Shown: piece after piece, positions 1 to 8,371 of the stretch
Position numbering within the stretch: the first letter of the stretch is position 1
Layout of the letters: each line of letters begins with the position of its first letter
Assembly: GCF_017168195.1 (NCBI RefSeq)
Contig: NZ_JADNYL010000002.1
Location: forward strand, 62,001-126,000
From: Thalassotalea sp. G2M2-11
GTDB taxonomy: Bacteria; Pseudomonadota; Gammaproteobacteria; Enterobacterales; Alteromonadaceae
Reading direction: 5' to 3'
Length of the DNA stretch: 64,000 nucleotides
Program-made: the position numbers and the translations under genes
The notes under the pieces: model-generated
Told to the model about the DNA's origin: nothing
What the model saw: only the letters and a program-made list of their open reading frames with translations
The model's database searches: none

Positions 1-170
1 AAACACTTTACGGCCGAGTACCGGCAGGCTCAGTTGTTGTTCCAGGTAATCTACCATCTAAGTGTGGTAGATACAGCTTATATGCAGCAATTATCGTTAA
101 AAAAGTGGATGCAAAAACACGCGCTAAAGTAGGAATTAATGCACTACTTCGTTCAGTATCTGAAGAATAA
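1..170 (+). CDS. dapD: DapD C-terminus (partial): tetrahydrodipicolinate N-succinyltransferase
   Basis: The gene enters from the left edge, with its reading frame starting at base 3 and its stop TAA at 168-170. About 55 residues are visible, including [18 protein letters not shown] and [18 protein letters not shown], which closely match the C-terminal end of enterobacterial DapD. The enzyme succinylates tetrahydrodipicolinate in the cytoplasm, in the succinylase branch of lysine and diaminopimelate synthesis. Family knowledge: DapD is a trimeric left-handed beta-helix protein and this stretch is its C-terminal tail. A rho-independent terminator follows 50 bases later. The start codon lies outside the window, so the N-terminal domain cannot be judged. 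Confidence 0.93.
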   Translation, partial: TLYGRVPAGSVVVPGNLPSKCGRYSLYAAIIVKKVDAKTRAKVGINALLRSVSEE

Positions 171-218
171 TCCCTGCAAAAATTTATAACAAAGAAGACG
201 CTGCTCATCGTTTAGGTT

Positions 219-247
219 AACGCTAAATGTGGCAGCGTTATTTTTTT
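219..247 (+). terminator. Terminator after dapD
   Basis: A 6-bp stem AACGCT/AGCGTT with a 9-base loop is followed by A and seven T. This fits a rho-independent terminator for dapD. Confidence 0.75.
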
Positions 248-443
248 GACACCTGTTTTTTCTCTCTAAACCACCCATTAAAATCAACGATTATTTCGTC
301 TTATTTTTAAAAAACAAATTACTTTTTTATGTTTAATAAATAACCACTTAGGTTAACTATAAAAATTTAATGGCAAATAAAAAAGTGCATTGGCATAACG
401 TTTGCGATAACAAGATTGTCTTTAGTTACTTGTTGTAGTTCGC

Positions 444-782
444 ATGAAATTATTAAATATTACATTAATCACTTTATTGTTATTAACTAACTTAGCTTGT
501 AGTAGTACTAAATCAGAAAAAATAACAAAAAAGCCATTAGTTTCGGATCATCACTTAATGATGTCATTACTCAATCGTCCGATGACAGGTGATCAAAAAC
601 TCATGTTAGCCTTTACTCAACAGCAGCAAGATTACCAACAAGATCTAGCGCCAGTATTTGTTAATGCCGTATATATTCGAGGTGACAAAAATACTGATGA
701 ACAGATCACAAGCCACCAAGGGATCTACTCAGCATTAATTGCAAAAGACATCAATGCAATTAGAGTCAGTGGCCCTTTTTAA
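444..782 (+). CDS. Small predicted lipoprotein, unknown function
   Basis: The 112-residue protein starts with a short basic end, a leucine-rich stretch and a lipobox-like LTNLAC followed by SS, so it is probably a lipid-anchored periplasmic protein with Cys19 as the modified residue. The mature part has no domain I recognise; it is polar and rich in glutamine, with QQQQDYQQD in the middle. It stands alone, 273 bases after dapD, and converges on truC with only 8 bases between the stops. The lipoprotein call is read from the sequence; no function can be inferred from context. Confidence 0.7.
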   Translation: MKLLNITLITLLLLTNLACSSTKSEKITKKPLVSDHHLMMSLLNRPMTGDQKLMLAFTQQQQDYQQDLAPVFVNAVYIRGDKNTDEQITSHQGIYSALIAKDINAIRVSGPF

Positions 783-790
783 AAGTAATA

Positions 791-1567
791 TTACTTAGCT
801 AATTCCAACCAAGAGAGCTGGCGAAAAACGAAGCGCCATTGCTCATCAAAATCTGCCTCTATGGTGATTTTTTCACCTGATATTGGGTGTATAAAACTCA
901 ACGCTTGAGCAAACAGCATCAAGCGTTTAAAACCAAAGTGTTTGATAAAAAACGGGTTCTGTTTATTGTCTCCATAATTAATATCACCAATGATAGGATG
1001 GCGCAGATGGGCAAGATGACGGCGAATTTGATGACGTCGACCTGTTTGGGGTTGTAATTTAACTAAAGAGTAGCGCACACTGTCATATCGGCCTAGCGCA
1101 ATAGGTAATGTTGCTGTTTTCACTGTTTGATAATCAGTGACTGCCTGTTGTGGGGCTTTATCTTCACTTGAATGTTTATCCCCTAGCTTGTCTAATTTTT
1201 CTTTTAATGGGTGATCAACAACGCCGGCTCCGCTAAGATGACCTCGGGTTAACGCATAATAGATTTTTTTCACTTGCCGTTCAGCAAACTGTTGTCCCAT
1301 AAGACGAGCGACTTCTTCAGATAACGCAAATAACAACACACCCGATGTAGGTCTATCTAAGCGATGCAACGGGTAAACATATTGCCCAACCATATCGCGC
1401 ACTAACTGCAACGCAAAATAAATCTCGTGTCTATCCATATAGCTGCGATGCACAAATAAACCAGCAGGCTTATCAACCGCCACGAAGTATTGATCTTGAT
1501 ATAAAATGGTCAGTTCAGGCTTTTCTCGCACTGAACTCTGCTCAGCTGATACATCACTTACTTGCAA
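791..1567 (-). CDS. truC: tRNA pseudouridine(65) synthase TruC
   Basis: TruC makes pseudouridine at position 65 in the T-stem of some tRNAs. The RluA-type catalytic motif HRLDRPTSG carries the aspartate nucleophile, and the KPAGLFVHRS and RRHLAHLRHPIIGD blocks match E. coli TruC, which has a similar length (260 residues). The longest reading begins with TTG. E. coli TruC begins almost directly at the LTILYQDQ block, so the true start may be the internal GTG about 12 codons further in. The gene is divergent from the DUF3549 gene, a neighbourhood common in Vibrio and Shewanella relatives. Function is secure, the start is not. Confidence 0.92.
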   Translation of the reverse strand: MQVSDVSAEQSSVREKPELTILYQDQYFVAVDKPAGLFVHRSYMDRHEIYFALQLVRDMVGQYVYPLHRLDRPTSGVLLFALSEEVARLMGQQFAERQVKKIYYALTRGHLSGAGVVDHPLKEKLDKLGDKHSSEDKAPQQAVTDYQTVKTATLPIALGRYDSVRYSLVKLQPQTGRRHQIRRHLAHLRHPIIGDINYGDNKQNPFFIKHFGFKRLMLFAQALSFIHPISGEKITIEADFDEQWRFVFRQLSWLELAK

Positions 1568-1650
1568 TTTTTTTGACTCTTATCGGCAATATTGGAGTTT
1601 AGTCAACATTATCTCTATAATGCCGCCATAATTCGATACTTAATTAGCTT

Positions 1651-2679
1651 ATGTCCACAATTTCTTCCATTTCTGAGCTGCTCTCATTATCACAATGCCA
1701 ATATCGCGTGTACGATCTTGGTCGCAAAATATTAAAACTATCGAAAGACACTTTTGACAAAATTGAGCATTGCCAGCTCCCTCATCCAAGTCCTTTTCAG
1801 GGGCATGCACATTTTGCCATTGCATTTTGGCAAAAGCATTCAAGTCAGCCTTTTATCTGGTTTGCTAAACTGCCCTTAGATGAGCGTGGCTTGCTCAATC
1901 AAGGAGCTCGCAATCATTTTATTGCGATAATTGTTGAAGCATTAGGCAATGACTTATCTGTTGACCCAACAGATAAGCAGCAAGAATTACTCAATAGTAA
2001 CCCTTATTTATTTACCCCTTCGCAATATAAACTAGCCATGCTAAATAGTTTGTTAACTGTTGAACTAAAACAAACACCAAGTGAGCACTATGCTAATTTT
2101 TGCCAATATTTATCTGAACAAAATTGGCAACAATGGCAACATATTGGGGTACAAGGCATTACAGACTTTGCCGCCAGACTAACGGAACAGAACAATGTAC
2201 AATTGTTAAGTGATGGCTTGACTCATCTACCGTTTGAAGTGTTAAGCCCGCTGTGTGGAGCGCTTGAAAATTGCCCTTTGCCAGTTGGCGTGATTGAGCA
2301 AGTAATTTCAATTATTAAGCAAATTAAACAAACAGATAGTGACAAGCAACAGATGTTATTAAGGGCATTAGCCTCTTCGGCGGAGCACCCCTTTGTTGAT
2401 CAGCATATTGCAGGCTTACTTGAACAACAAGAGTTGTCCGACAGTCAATTGATCACTCTATGTGGTAGATGCTGGCAAGCGATTAACACACCTGAAAGAA
2501 CCATGCTATTACTTGAACACTTGGTAAAGCACGACGAAGCGCTATTTCCAGCAATTTTTAAAGACTTAGTCGCTATACCAACGGTTCGTCCTTTGTTATT
2601 TCAGTGTATGCGAGCACCGCAAAGAAGCGAAGCGCTTTCGAAAGCAATTGGCTTGTTATTTACCCCTGAGAGTAATTAA
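1651..2679 (+). CDS. DUF3549 family protein
   Basis: This 342-residue soluble protein matches the uncharacterised DUF3549 family of marine gammaproteobacteria by its opening (YRVYDLGRKILKLS) and by a block with PFIWFAKLPLDERGLLNQ. The rest looks mostly helical, possibly HEAT-like repeats, with no catalytic motif I recognise and no signal peptide. It is divergent from truC and lies 4 bases upstream of a DUF3301 gene, so the two are probably co-transcribed. The pairing with truC and DUF3301 recurs in related genomes, but no function is established. Confidence 0.85.
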   Translation: MSTISSISELLSLSQCQYRVYDLGRKILKLSKDTFDKIEHCQLPHPSPFQGHAHFAIAFWQKHSSQPFIWFAKLPLDERGLLNQGARNHFIAIIVEALGNDLSVDPTDKQQELLNSNPYLFTPSQYKLAMLNSLLTVELKQTPSEHYANFCQYLSEQNWQQWQHIGVQGITDFAARLTEQNNVQLLSDGLTHLPFEVLSPLCGALENCPLPVGVIEQVISIIKQIKQTDSDKQQMLLRALASSAEHPFVDQHIAGLLEQQELSDSQLITLCGRCWQAINTPERTMLLLEHLVKHDEALFPAIFKDLVAIPTVRPLLFQCMRAPQRSEALSKAIGLLFTPESN

Positions 2680-2683
2680 CATC

Positions 2684-2983
2684 ATGGAAAATATCTACTT
2701 GTTACTACTGGTCTGCTTGATATTTTGGTACTTTATCTTTCTTCGTAAAGTGTCTGAATTCGCCAGACAGCATATTCAACTATATTGCCAGCAAGAAAAA
2801 CTACAATATTTAAGTTTAGCGCGAGTCTCAAGTCGATTATGCTTTAATAAACGCTTAGGGCTTTATTGGTTGAGTGTGTTTGATTTTGAATTTAGCGGTG
2901 ATGGTCAAAGCCAATATACCGGGCGAGCAGCATTGAAAAACTATAAATTAGCAAATATTGAAGTGCCTGCTTTTAAAATTTAA
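2684..2983 (+). CDS. DUF3301 family small membrane protein
   Basis: The frame is open upstream into the DUF3549 gene, but the likely start is the ATG at 2684 (MENIYLLLL), just after the upstream stop, giving 99 residues. Residues 3-19 form one hydrophobic segment. They are followed by a short polar region with RVSSRLCFNKR and a YWLSVFDFEFS block typical of DUF3301. The probable topology is a single N-terminal membrane anchor with the rest in the cytoplasm. Function is unknown. The tight spacing to the DUF3549 gene suggests translational coupling. Confidence 0.82.
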   Translation: MENIYLLLLVCLIFWYFIFLRKVSEFARQHIQLYCQQEKLQYLSLARVSSRLCFNKRLGLYWLSVFDFEFSGDGQSQYTGRAALKNYKLANIEVPAFKI

Positions 2984-3051
2984 TCTCACTGTCGATTCAG
3001 TCAAATAATTAAACAAAAAAGAGCACGTCCTGAGCTTTGAAAAATAATAGG

Positions 3052-3081
3052 TAAAAGAAAAGCGACTAAGTGTCGCTTTTC
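3052..3081 (-). terminator. Terminator of CsrB copy 1
   Basis: A 10-bp perfect stem (3057-3066 with 3072-3081) and a 5-base loop, followed on the minus strand by TTTTCTTTT. Confidence 0.85.
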
Positions 3082-3387
3082 CTTACTACAGGTACTCATT
3101 GTACCAACATTTGCTCAGTTTCTTCCTGATGTTAATTCCATTTAACCTTGTGCACTGTTCCTCAGTCTAAATATTACGTTTCCTTACAGAATATTTCCTT
3201 ATTGATAATAATAACATCCTGTTATTAGATTCCCTATCAGCATCCTGCCTGTTCATATTTAGCAAACATACAATGTTTGATTTCCATACTCCTTTCCCTG
3301 CTGAGCATTGCGACCGTACAACATCCTGTTTCAGGCTCGCTGGTCTTCCTTCTCCTAAGTAGCTATCCTTAACATGTCATCCTGACA
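3052..3387 (-). ncRNA. csrB1: CsrB-family regulatory RNA, copy 1
   Basis: No credible open frame fills 2984-3734. The minus strand instead has about 17 GGA triplets, many as CAGGATG, AAGGA or AGGGA in apparent hairpin loops (for example AACAGGATGTT and GTCAGGATGAC). It ends in a strong terminator: stem GAAAAGCGAC/GTCGCTTTTC with TTTTCTTTT after it. This is the build of CsrB/RsmZ RNAs, which bind and sequester the translational regulator CsrA. I placed the 5' end by aligning G-TACACT-TAATGCTGTCAGG with G-TAATAT-TAATGTTGTCAGG of copy 2: the hexamer is taken as the -10 box and transcription as starting about 7 bases later. Length about 336 nt. CsrA itself is not in the window. Confidence 0.87.
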
Positions 3388-3555
3388 GCATTAAGTGTAC
3401 TCAGCGTATTAAAATTCACCAGTAACATTATTTACATTCGCCAGAATAAAAATTAACACAAAACAAAAAATGATATAATTATCTTTATGTATCAATACAT
3501 TAAAATCATTACCTGAACTTTTCTTAGCCACTAAAAACAGGTTGTCTGACAAAAT

Positions 3556-3573
3556 ATAGGGCAATGTCTTACA
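3556..3573. promoter_or_regulatory. Possible UvrY/GacA half-site upstream of CsrB copy 1
   Basis: CTTACA (3568-3573) matches one arm of the TGTAAG-N6-CTTACA box bound by GacA/UvrY/VarA regulators. The other arm is poor (ATAGGG). The support is position: its centre lies about 165 bases upstream of the -10 box of copy 1, within about one base of the distance of the good box from copy 2. Confidence 0.4.
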
Positions 3574-3734
3574 GCATCTCATACCATAATCGACTGAAGA
3601 TTTTTTTACTGAAAAACCACAATAGACTCTCTTATATTTTGCCTAAGCACGATATACTATAGATTCATTAAGCATGAAAATATTGCTAATTTCAGCCACT
3701 AACGTACGTATTACAACCTTTTATTGGAGTTATT

Positions 3735-4829
3735 TTGCTATTTTACCGTTCGCTTATCTGCTGGTTAGGATGTGATAACCGCCAAAGGTATTCACTGATC
3801 ATTCTATCAAGTCATCTATTTTTTCTCTTTATAACCGTGCTCTTTCAAACATCAACCAGTGTACAGGTTATCGCCTTAATTCTAAGTTCAATTGCTATCA
3901 CCTGTAGTACAAAACGCCGCCTAACCGATAGTAATTTAGCATTTCATTGGTTATATGTACCTGGCGGGGTGTTTTTATTAACTGCTAGTTTAATTATTTC
4001 CTTTCAAGGTCCCAGTATTTTCTGGCTCTCCCTAATATCCTTGGCAGTTTCAGCAATTTTATTAACTTACCCAAGCAAAAAAAATTATCACTATGTATTA
4101 GGTTATGCCGGGCCAATTGATTTAAACAGCCATAGCAGAAAACCGCGACAAAAAATTGAGCCTAGTTTTGCATCCGACATTAATCACTTAGAATCATATG
4201 CTGCAATTGATCAAAAAATTGAGTCTACGAGACAGTATCATGCTCATGGCAACACGAGCAATCACCAACACTCCATTGATATTGGAGAATTAATTAGAGA
4301 AAAACTACTTAACAACAAGAATGCCGTTGCGACGACCATTACGTTGGTGGTCTTAATTACCGTCGCTATGCTGATCACTTACCTGATGTCTTTGTCAAAT
4401 AGTGAATCACCAGCCAAAATAAAAACAGAAACAATAGAACAAACCAATGAAGTAGAGGTTAGTCGACAAAACCGCTTAGCCATGCCAGATGATTTTGAGC
4501 TTTACACAACCCCCTTTGAAGGCATTATTATCAGTTGGCAAGCAGACAGCACAAACAAAAAAGAAATTTGGAATATTCGCCAAGCTATCGGTGATAAAAG
4601 TTGTGAAAGTATCACTTTTAATAGCGGCTCCAAATACAGAGCGATACAAGTAAGCATTGAATCTCAAGAATATTATTTTGCAGAATTCTCACCATTAGAT
4701 ACCAAAGACTTGCTTCAAGACATTGCAAAACGCAACAAGTTTACTTTATGCGGATACTCATTTTCACTTAACGGAAGTCAAGCGGTGATGGGGAAACATT
4801 CATACTACGGGGAGAAACTTTCTCAGTAG
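3735..4829 (+). CDS. Membrane protein of unknown function between two CsrB genes
   Basis: The 364-residue protein appears to start at TTG, since GGAG lies 5 bases upstream and no in-frame ATG occurs nearby. Residues about 20-115 contain four hydrophobic segments. A polar region of about 80 residues follows, rich in His, Ser and Asn. A further transmembrane helix lies near residues 197-217, and the last about 145 residues are polar and probably periplasmic. I recognise no family. The gene is transcribed opposite to the two flanking CsrB RNAs, and its 3' end lies 27 bases from the terminator of copy 2. No operon partner is visible. Function unknown. Confidence 0.7.
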   Translation: MLFYRSLICWLGCDNRQRYSLIILSSHLFFLFITVLFQTSTSVQVIALILSSIAITCSTKRRLTDSNLAFHWLYVPGGVFLLTASLIISFQGPSIFWLSLISLAVSAILLTYPSKKNYHYVLGYAGPIDLNSHSRKPRQKIEPSFASDINHLESYAAIDQKIESTRQYHAHGNTSNHQHSIDIGELIREKLLNNKNAVATTITLVVLITVAMLITYLMSLSNSESPAKIKTETIEQTNEVEVSRQNRLAMPDDFELYTTPFEGIIISWQADSTNKKEIWNIRQAIGDKSCESITFNSGSKYRAIQVSIESQEYYFAEFSPLDTKDLLQDIAKRNKFTLCGYSFSLNGSQAVMGKHSYYGEKLSQ

Positions 4830-4856
4830 TATTGCTTGTTTGATAAATCAAACACA

Positions 4857-4887
4857 TAAAAAAATGCGGCTACTAAGAGCCGCATTT
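4857..4887 (-). terminator. Terminator of CsrB copy 2
   Basis: Stem 4862-4871 with 4878-4887, 6-base loop, eight T on the minus strand. Confidence 0.88.
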
Positions 4888-5182
4888 CTATAACTAGCTT
4901 TTGCATCCTGCTTTATTGGTATCCCGCATCGTCCGTGACAGACTATCCTTAGCCAGTTCCTATTTAACAACCATGTCAAACCTTAAAAGTTCCCTTTAAA
5001 TAACTCATCCTAAGTTAAATCATTATTCCATTTATGTATCATCCCGATACCATCTTCCATGAAAAAAACATCCGTATAACATCCTATAGACCTCTGCCTA
5101 TGATCCAATCCCTGAATCTCCAAATGCTATCCATAACTTATTATTTAAGTTTCAGCTCTTCCTGAGCTGTGTCGTCCTGACA
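4857..5182 (-). ncRNA. csrB2: CsrB-family regulatory RNA, copy 2
   Basis: The minus strand of this non-coding interval holds about 18 GGA triplets, including CAGGATG, CAGGAAG, CAGGACG, GGGATG and TAGGATG, spread over about 326 nt. It ends in an excellent terminator (10-bp stem AAATGCGGCT/AGCCGCATTT, then eight T). The 5' end begins near TGTTGTCAGGACGACA, seven or so bases after a -10 box TAATAT. Like copy 1 it should titrate CsrA. The body differs in sequence from copy 1 while keeping motif density, 5' start and terminator, as expected for paralogous CsrB RNAs under selection for motifs rather than sequence. Confidence 0.87.
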
Positions 5183-5188
5183 ACATTA

Positions 5189-5225
5189 ATATTACGCCAG
5201 TTAGAAATTTTACCTAGTAGGTAAA
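5189..5225 (-). promoter_or_regulatory. Promoter region of CsrB copy 2 with palindrome
   Basis: The -10 box TAATAT is at 5194-5189. A -35 region about 17 bases upstream has no TTGACA-like hexamer. It is overlapped instead by the perfect palindrome TTTACCTAGTAGGTAAA (5209-5225). This suggests an activator- or repressor-controlled promoter; the binding protein is unknown. Confidence 0.5.
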
Positions 5226-5349
5226 TCAATAATTTTTACTAAAAATTTAAACGAATATGGCAATAAACACATTAAATCTATATATTTCATAAAGATAAGA
5301 AAAGTCTTAAAATATTATTTTCTTAAATTGACATAATATCTCACAACAA

Positions 5350-5367
5350 TGTAAGACATATCTCACA
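5350..5367. promoter_or_regulatory. GacA/UvrY/VarA-type box upstream of CsrB copy 2
   Basis: TGTAAGACATATCTCACA matches the established TGTAAG-N6-CTTACA consensus with one mismatch (CTCACA arm). It lies about 170-180 bases upstream of the predicted start of copy 2. The UvrY box of E. coli csrB is also far upstream. This supports control by a BarA/UvrY-type system, whose genes are not in the window. Confidence 0.7.
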
Positions 5368-5407
5368 AGTTAATAAGATGTTAATACCTCTTTAACATTT
5401 ATTATAG

Positions 5408-6052
5408 TCAAGGCTGGCTGCGATAATGCACCATCAAAGAGCCTGAGACATTGCCAACAGCCACTTCTTTGATAAATTCATAATCAACATCACTGAAAAA
5501 TGCTTTATATTTTTCTGAGGTTGCATACACGGCAACACCTTCACTGTCTTGATATTCATCGAGCAAGGTATTAACCGCCGCCATCAGATAATGGCCAAAG
5601 CCATGGTGTTGATGTAACGGGTGAATAGCAATAAAAGAAAGAATATGAAATTTTTCCATCGGCACTTCAGCTAACACTTTTTCTTCTTTTTCTATCATTT
5701 GTTTTGTGCTGAAATAACCTGCGCCCAACAACATTTTTAAGCGCCAATGCCAAAACCGGTCGGCTGTCACACCATCTTGTCGACTATTTAAACAAGCAAC
5801 TCCGACCATAGCCTCTTTAAGATATAAACCAACCATAGGTTGTTGTGCTTGCCAAAAAGCATTCAGCTCTTCACGAATAGCAGCTCGAAGTCGTTGTTCA
5901 TAATCACTTTTCTCACTGTTGAAAATGTCCATAAATACAGGATCGTCATGGTAGGCTTGATACAACAATGACACTGCTAATTTTAAATCTTCTGCGGTCA
6001 AATAAGCCGCTTTTATATCTTCTTTCGTTGCACTGGTTACTGCTTGAGTCAT
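5408..6052 (-). CDS. GNAT-family N-acetyltransferase
   Basis: The 214-residue cytosolic protein has a GNAT fold: an N-terminal helical part, then HILSFIAIHPLHQHHGFGHYLMAAV, where the Q/H-x-x-G-x-G/H-x-L turn binds the acetyl-CoA pyrophosphate, and a C-terminal strand with YATSEKYKAFF. The substrate cannot be told. GNAT proteins of this length with a conserved Asp/Glu-rich N-terminus act on small molecules or proteins. It is monocistronic, ending about 210 bases upstream of the promoter of CsrB copy 2. Family certain, substrate unknown. Confidence 0.85.
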   Translation of the reverse strand: MTQAVTSATKEDIKAAYLTAEDLKLAVSLLYQAYHDDPVFMDIFNSEKSDYEQRLRAAIREELNAFWQAQQPMVGLYLKEAMVGVACLNSRQDGVTADRFWHWRLKMLLGAGYFSTKQMIEKEEKVLAEVPMEKFHILSFIAIHPLHQHHGFGHYLMAAVNTLLDEYQDSEGVAVYATSEKYKAFFSDVDYEFIKEVAVGNVSGSLMVHYRSQP

Positions 6053-6263
6053 TGTCTCTCCAAATCCCTATATTATGGTTATTATCTATGCAACCTTACC
6101 AGCAAAAGGAAAAAGGTCAAATTTAGCGACTTAACATAAATGAACTTTACGCAATAAATCCCCTCATACTTGCTAGACACAATTGTTAACGATTTATCTT
6201 TGATGATTGCGTTAAATATATACACACTAATAAAATAAGACGGAACAACATATAGGAGATAAT

Positions 6264-7064
6264 GTGATACGTACCAGCTTATGTTACTCAACTTTAGGGG
6301 TTTTATTGTTAAACAGCTCTTATGTTTTAGCTGACGGACTAACCGATCTAAAAAGTGTATTACAGACCTTAAATGGTGACACTCCCATTTCAGCAACGGT
6401 TGAATCTTCTTTCACCGAAAAGCGCGGTAAAAAAAGAAAAAGCCTTAAAACTAAAACAGGGTTGATCCAAGTGGCATTAAATGACAACCATGAAGGATTA
6501 GAGCTTATATTTAGTGATGAGATAATTGATAAACTAGATAACGAGTCAAACTTAAAACAACAAAATGAAGACGCTAATACCCCAACGTTAAATGCCGTTG
6601 GTGGTGTTGGCGTGGCAGAAATGAAGCGGATGTTATCAGCCGCACCAAGTTTGTTACGTTTTATCGATAAGGCTATATATCTCAATGAAGAAACGGTGAG
6701 CTATCATGATAAAAACATGCGACAACTTAATTTCAGCTTACCCCTTCATGCCATCATTGAAAACAAAGAAGTGCATGAGTATGTTGATGATTTTTCAGGC
6801 GACTTTCACGTTATTATCAATGAGAATGGTGTGCCATTAGAAAGTCGTATTAAATTTGAAGGAAGCGGCAGTGCATATATCTTTTTCACTATGGATATAT
6901 CTCAGTCAGATACAAGCACTTATCAGCTCTTCGATGATAGATTAGTGAAAGTTAAAAAAGTGTTTGAACGAGAACAACGTTCAACCTGGGGGAAAACTTC
7001 AGCAGAAGGCTATAAAGTGCTGATTATTAATCCTCCACACCCATCATTAGCCGCAACAAACTAA
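6264..7064 (+). CDS. Predicted secreted protein, unknown function
   Basis: The start is GTG at 6264, preceded by AGGAG 5 bases upstream; the overlapping ATG is directly followed by a stop. Residues 1-23 look like a signal peptide ending near YVLADG, so the mature 240-residue protein should be periplasmic. It has a basic patch (KRGKKRKSLKTK), a glycine-valine segment near residue 112 and a C-terminal half that looks beta-rich. No domain is recognised. It converges on the FabH-like gene across a hairpin. It could be a lipid- or envelope-related beta protein, but that is only a guess. Confidence 0.7.
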   Translation: MIRTSLCYSTLGVLLLNSSYVLADGLTDLKSVLQTLNGDTPISATVESSFTEKRGKKRKSLKTKTGLIQVALNDNHEGLELIFSDEIIDKLDNESNLKQQNEDANTPTLNAVGGVGVAEMKRMLSAAPSLLRFIDKAIYLNEETVSYHDKNMRQLNFSLPLHAIIENKEVHEYVDDFSGDFHVIINENGVPLESRIKFEGSGSAYIFFTMDISQSDTSTYQLFDDRLVKVKKVFEREQRSTWGKTSAEGYKVLIINPPHPSLAATN

Positions 7065-7071
7065 TCAATGC

Positions 7072-7100
7072 AGGTTACGGCGTAAATAACACCGTAACCT
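7072..7100. terminator. Hairpin between convergent genes
   Basis: Stem AGGTTACGG/CCGTAACCT with an 11-base loop, midway between two converging genes. There is no clear T tract on either strand, so this is only a possible bidirectional terminator. Confidence 0.5.
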
Positions 7101-7113
7101 AACTTCGCTTAAC

Positions 7114-8181
7114 TTAGCCTTTCTTTCGTTCAATAAGATCTTGCACTAATGCTAAACCTGATTTCGTACATTCAGGCAAGTCAACATCAGACTCAGCAAT
7201 TGCCGTTGTTCGTTCACCAAACTTAACCACATGAGCACTCCATGTCAGCCCACCACCAAATGCAGGTAAAAGTATATGGCTATTAGCGCTAACACGCCCT
7301 TCTTCTATCGCTTCAACAAAAGCAACTAGTGCAGTAGCCGCTGACATGTTGCCGTATTTATGAATATTGATAAACACCTTATCACTGGATAACGACAGCT
7401 TTTTAGCCAACGAATCGATAATTCTAAGATTCGCTTGATGCGGTACGACCAAATCAATATCTTCAGCGCCAAAGTTAAGTTTTTCCAGCGTTTTACTACA
7501 GCCTTGTGCCATACCTGCCACTGCTTTTTTGAAGATTTCTTGCCCTAAAAATGCCCAGTTAGATTGGCCTAACAAGCGAGATTTATTGGCGTACTTCATA
7601 CCCCAGCCTTGTACGGCTAATATGTCACGAGACTCACCAAAACACCCTAATGATTCTGCAAGTACACCTTCTTCGTGCTCACTTGCTTCAAGGTAAAGTG
7701 CAGCTGCACCGTCTCCAAAAAGCACAGCAACATCTCTATTTTGCCAATCCATGATAGGTGATATTGCTTCTGCACCAATCACAAGTGCAGATTTAACCAC
7801 ACCACTTTTAATCATTGCAGTGGCAGTAGTCAAACTATACATACCACTGGTACAGGCAGTGTTGACATCCATACATGCTGCTTTATCAGCACCAAGTAAA
7901 CGCTGAACATTGGATGCTGCATTTGGGCACAACTCATCAAACGTTGTACTGCCAAAAACAATTAACTCAACATCACTCGCTTTTTTTCCTGCAGCAGCTA
8001 GCGCACGTTCGCAGGCAACATAAGCAAGCTCACTAACATTTACATGAGAGATTCTTCTCTCTTTCATACCGGTACGTGATGTGATCCACTCATCACTTGT
8101 CTCTAAAAATGTTGCTAAATCATCATTGGTTAAAGTCGCTGGTGGAAGACACTTTCCCCAGCCCTTAATTGCTGCAAACAT
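7114..8181 (-). CDS. FabH-like beta-ketoacyl-ACP synthase III
   Basis: This 355-residue thiolase-fold enzyme shows the KAS III catalytic triad: Cys110 in NTACTSG, His248 in VPHQANLR and Asn278 in HKYGNMSAA. KAS III enzymes condense an acyl-CoA with malonyl-ACP to start fatty-acid or related chains. The protein is longer than housekeeping FabH (about 317 residues), with an extra C-terminal tail after the GGGLTW block. It does not sit in a fab cluster, so it is probably an accessory paralogue with a special primer or a 3-oxoacid product. It is divergent from dodecin. The enzyme class is secure, the pathway is not. Confidence 0.88.
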   Translation of the reverse strand: MFAAIKGWGKCLPPATLTNDDLATFLETSDEWITSRTGMKERRISHVNVSELAYVACERALAAAGKKASDVELIVFGSTTFDELCPNAASNVQRLLGADKAACMDVNTACTSGMYSLTTATAMIKSGVVKSALVIGAEAISPIMDWQNRDVAVLFGDGAAALYLEASEHEEGVLAESLGCFGESRDILAVQGWGMKYANKSRLLGQSNWAFLGQEIFKKAVAGMAQGCSKTLEKLNFGAEDIDLVVPHQANLRIIDSLAKKLSLSSDKVFINIHKYGNMSAATALVAFVEAIEEGRVSANSHILLPAFGGGLTWSAHVVKFGERTTAIAESDVDLPECTKSGLALVQDLIERKKG

Positions 8182-8371
8182 TAAATCACCTAAACTTGTT
8201 CAAAACGAATTTACCAAACTAATTGGTAACGCCAATATTTCCGCTGTCTATACAGCGTTATTTGGCATCAGAATAAAACATCAGACCAGTGATGTCTAAC
8301 AGACATTAACACTTCATCTCACAATATTTGTTCTATAGTGAAAGTGTATCTATCAATAAGGAGTAACAACT

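Noticed and set aside
8-208. 66-residue open frame on the minus strand
   Set aside because: Lies antisense to the DapD C-terminal coding sequence, which matches its family residue for residue.
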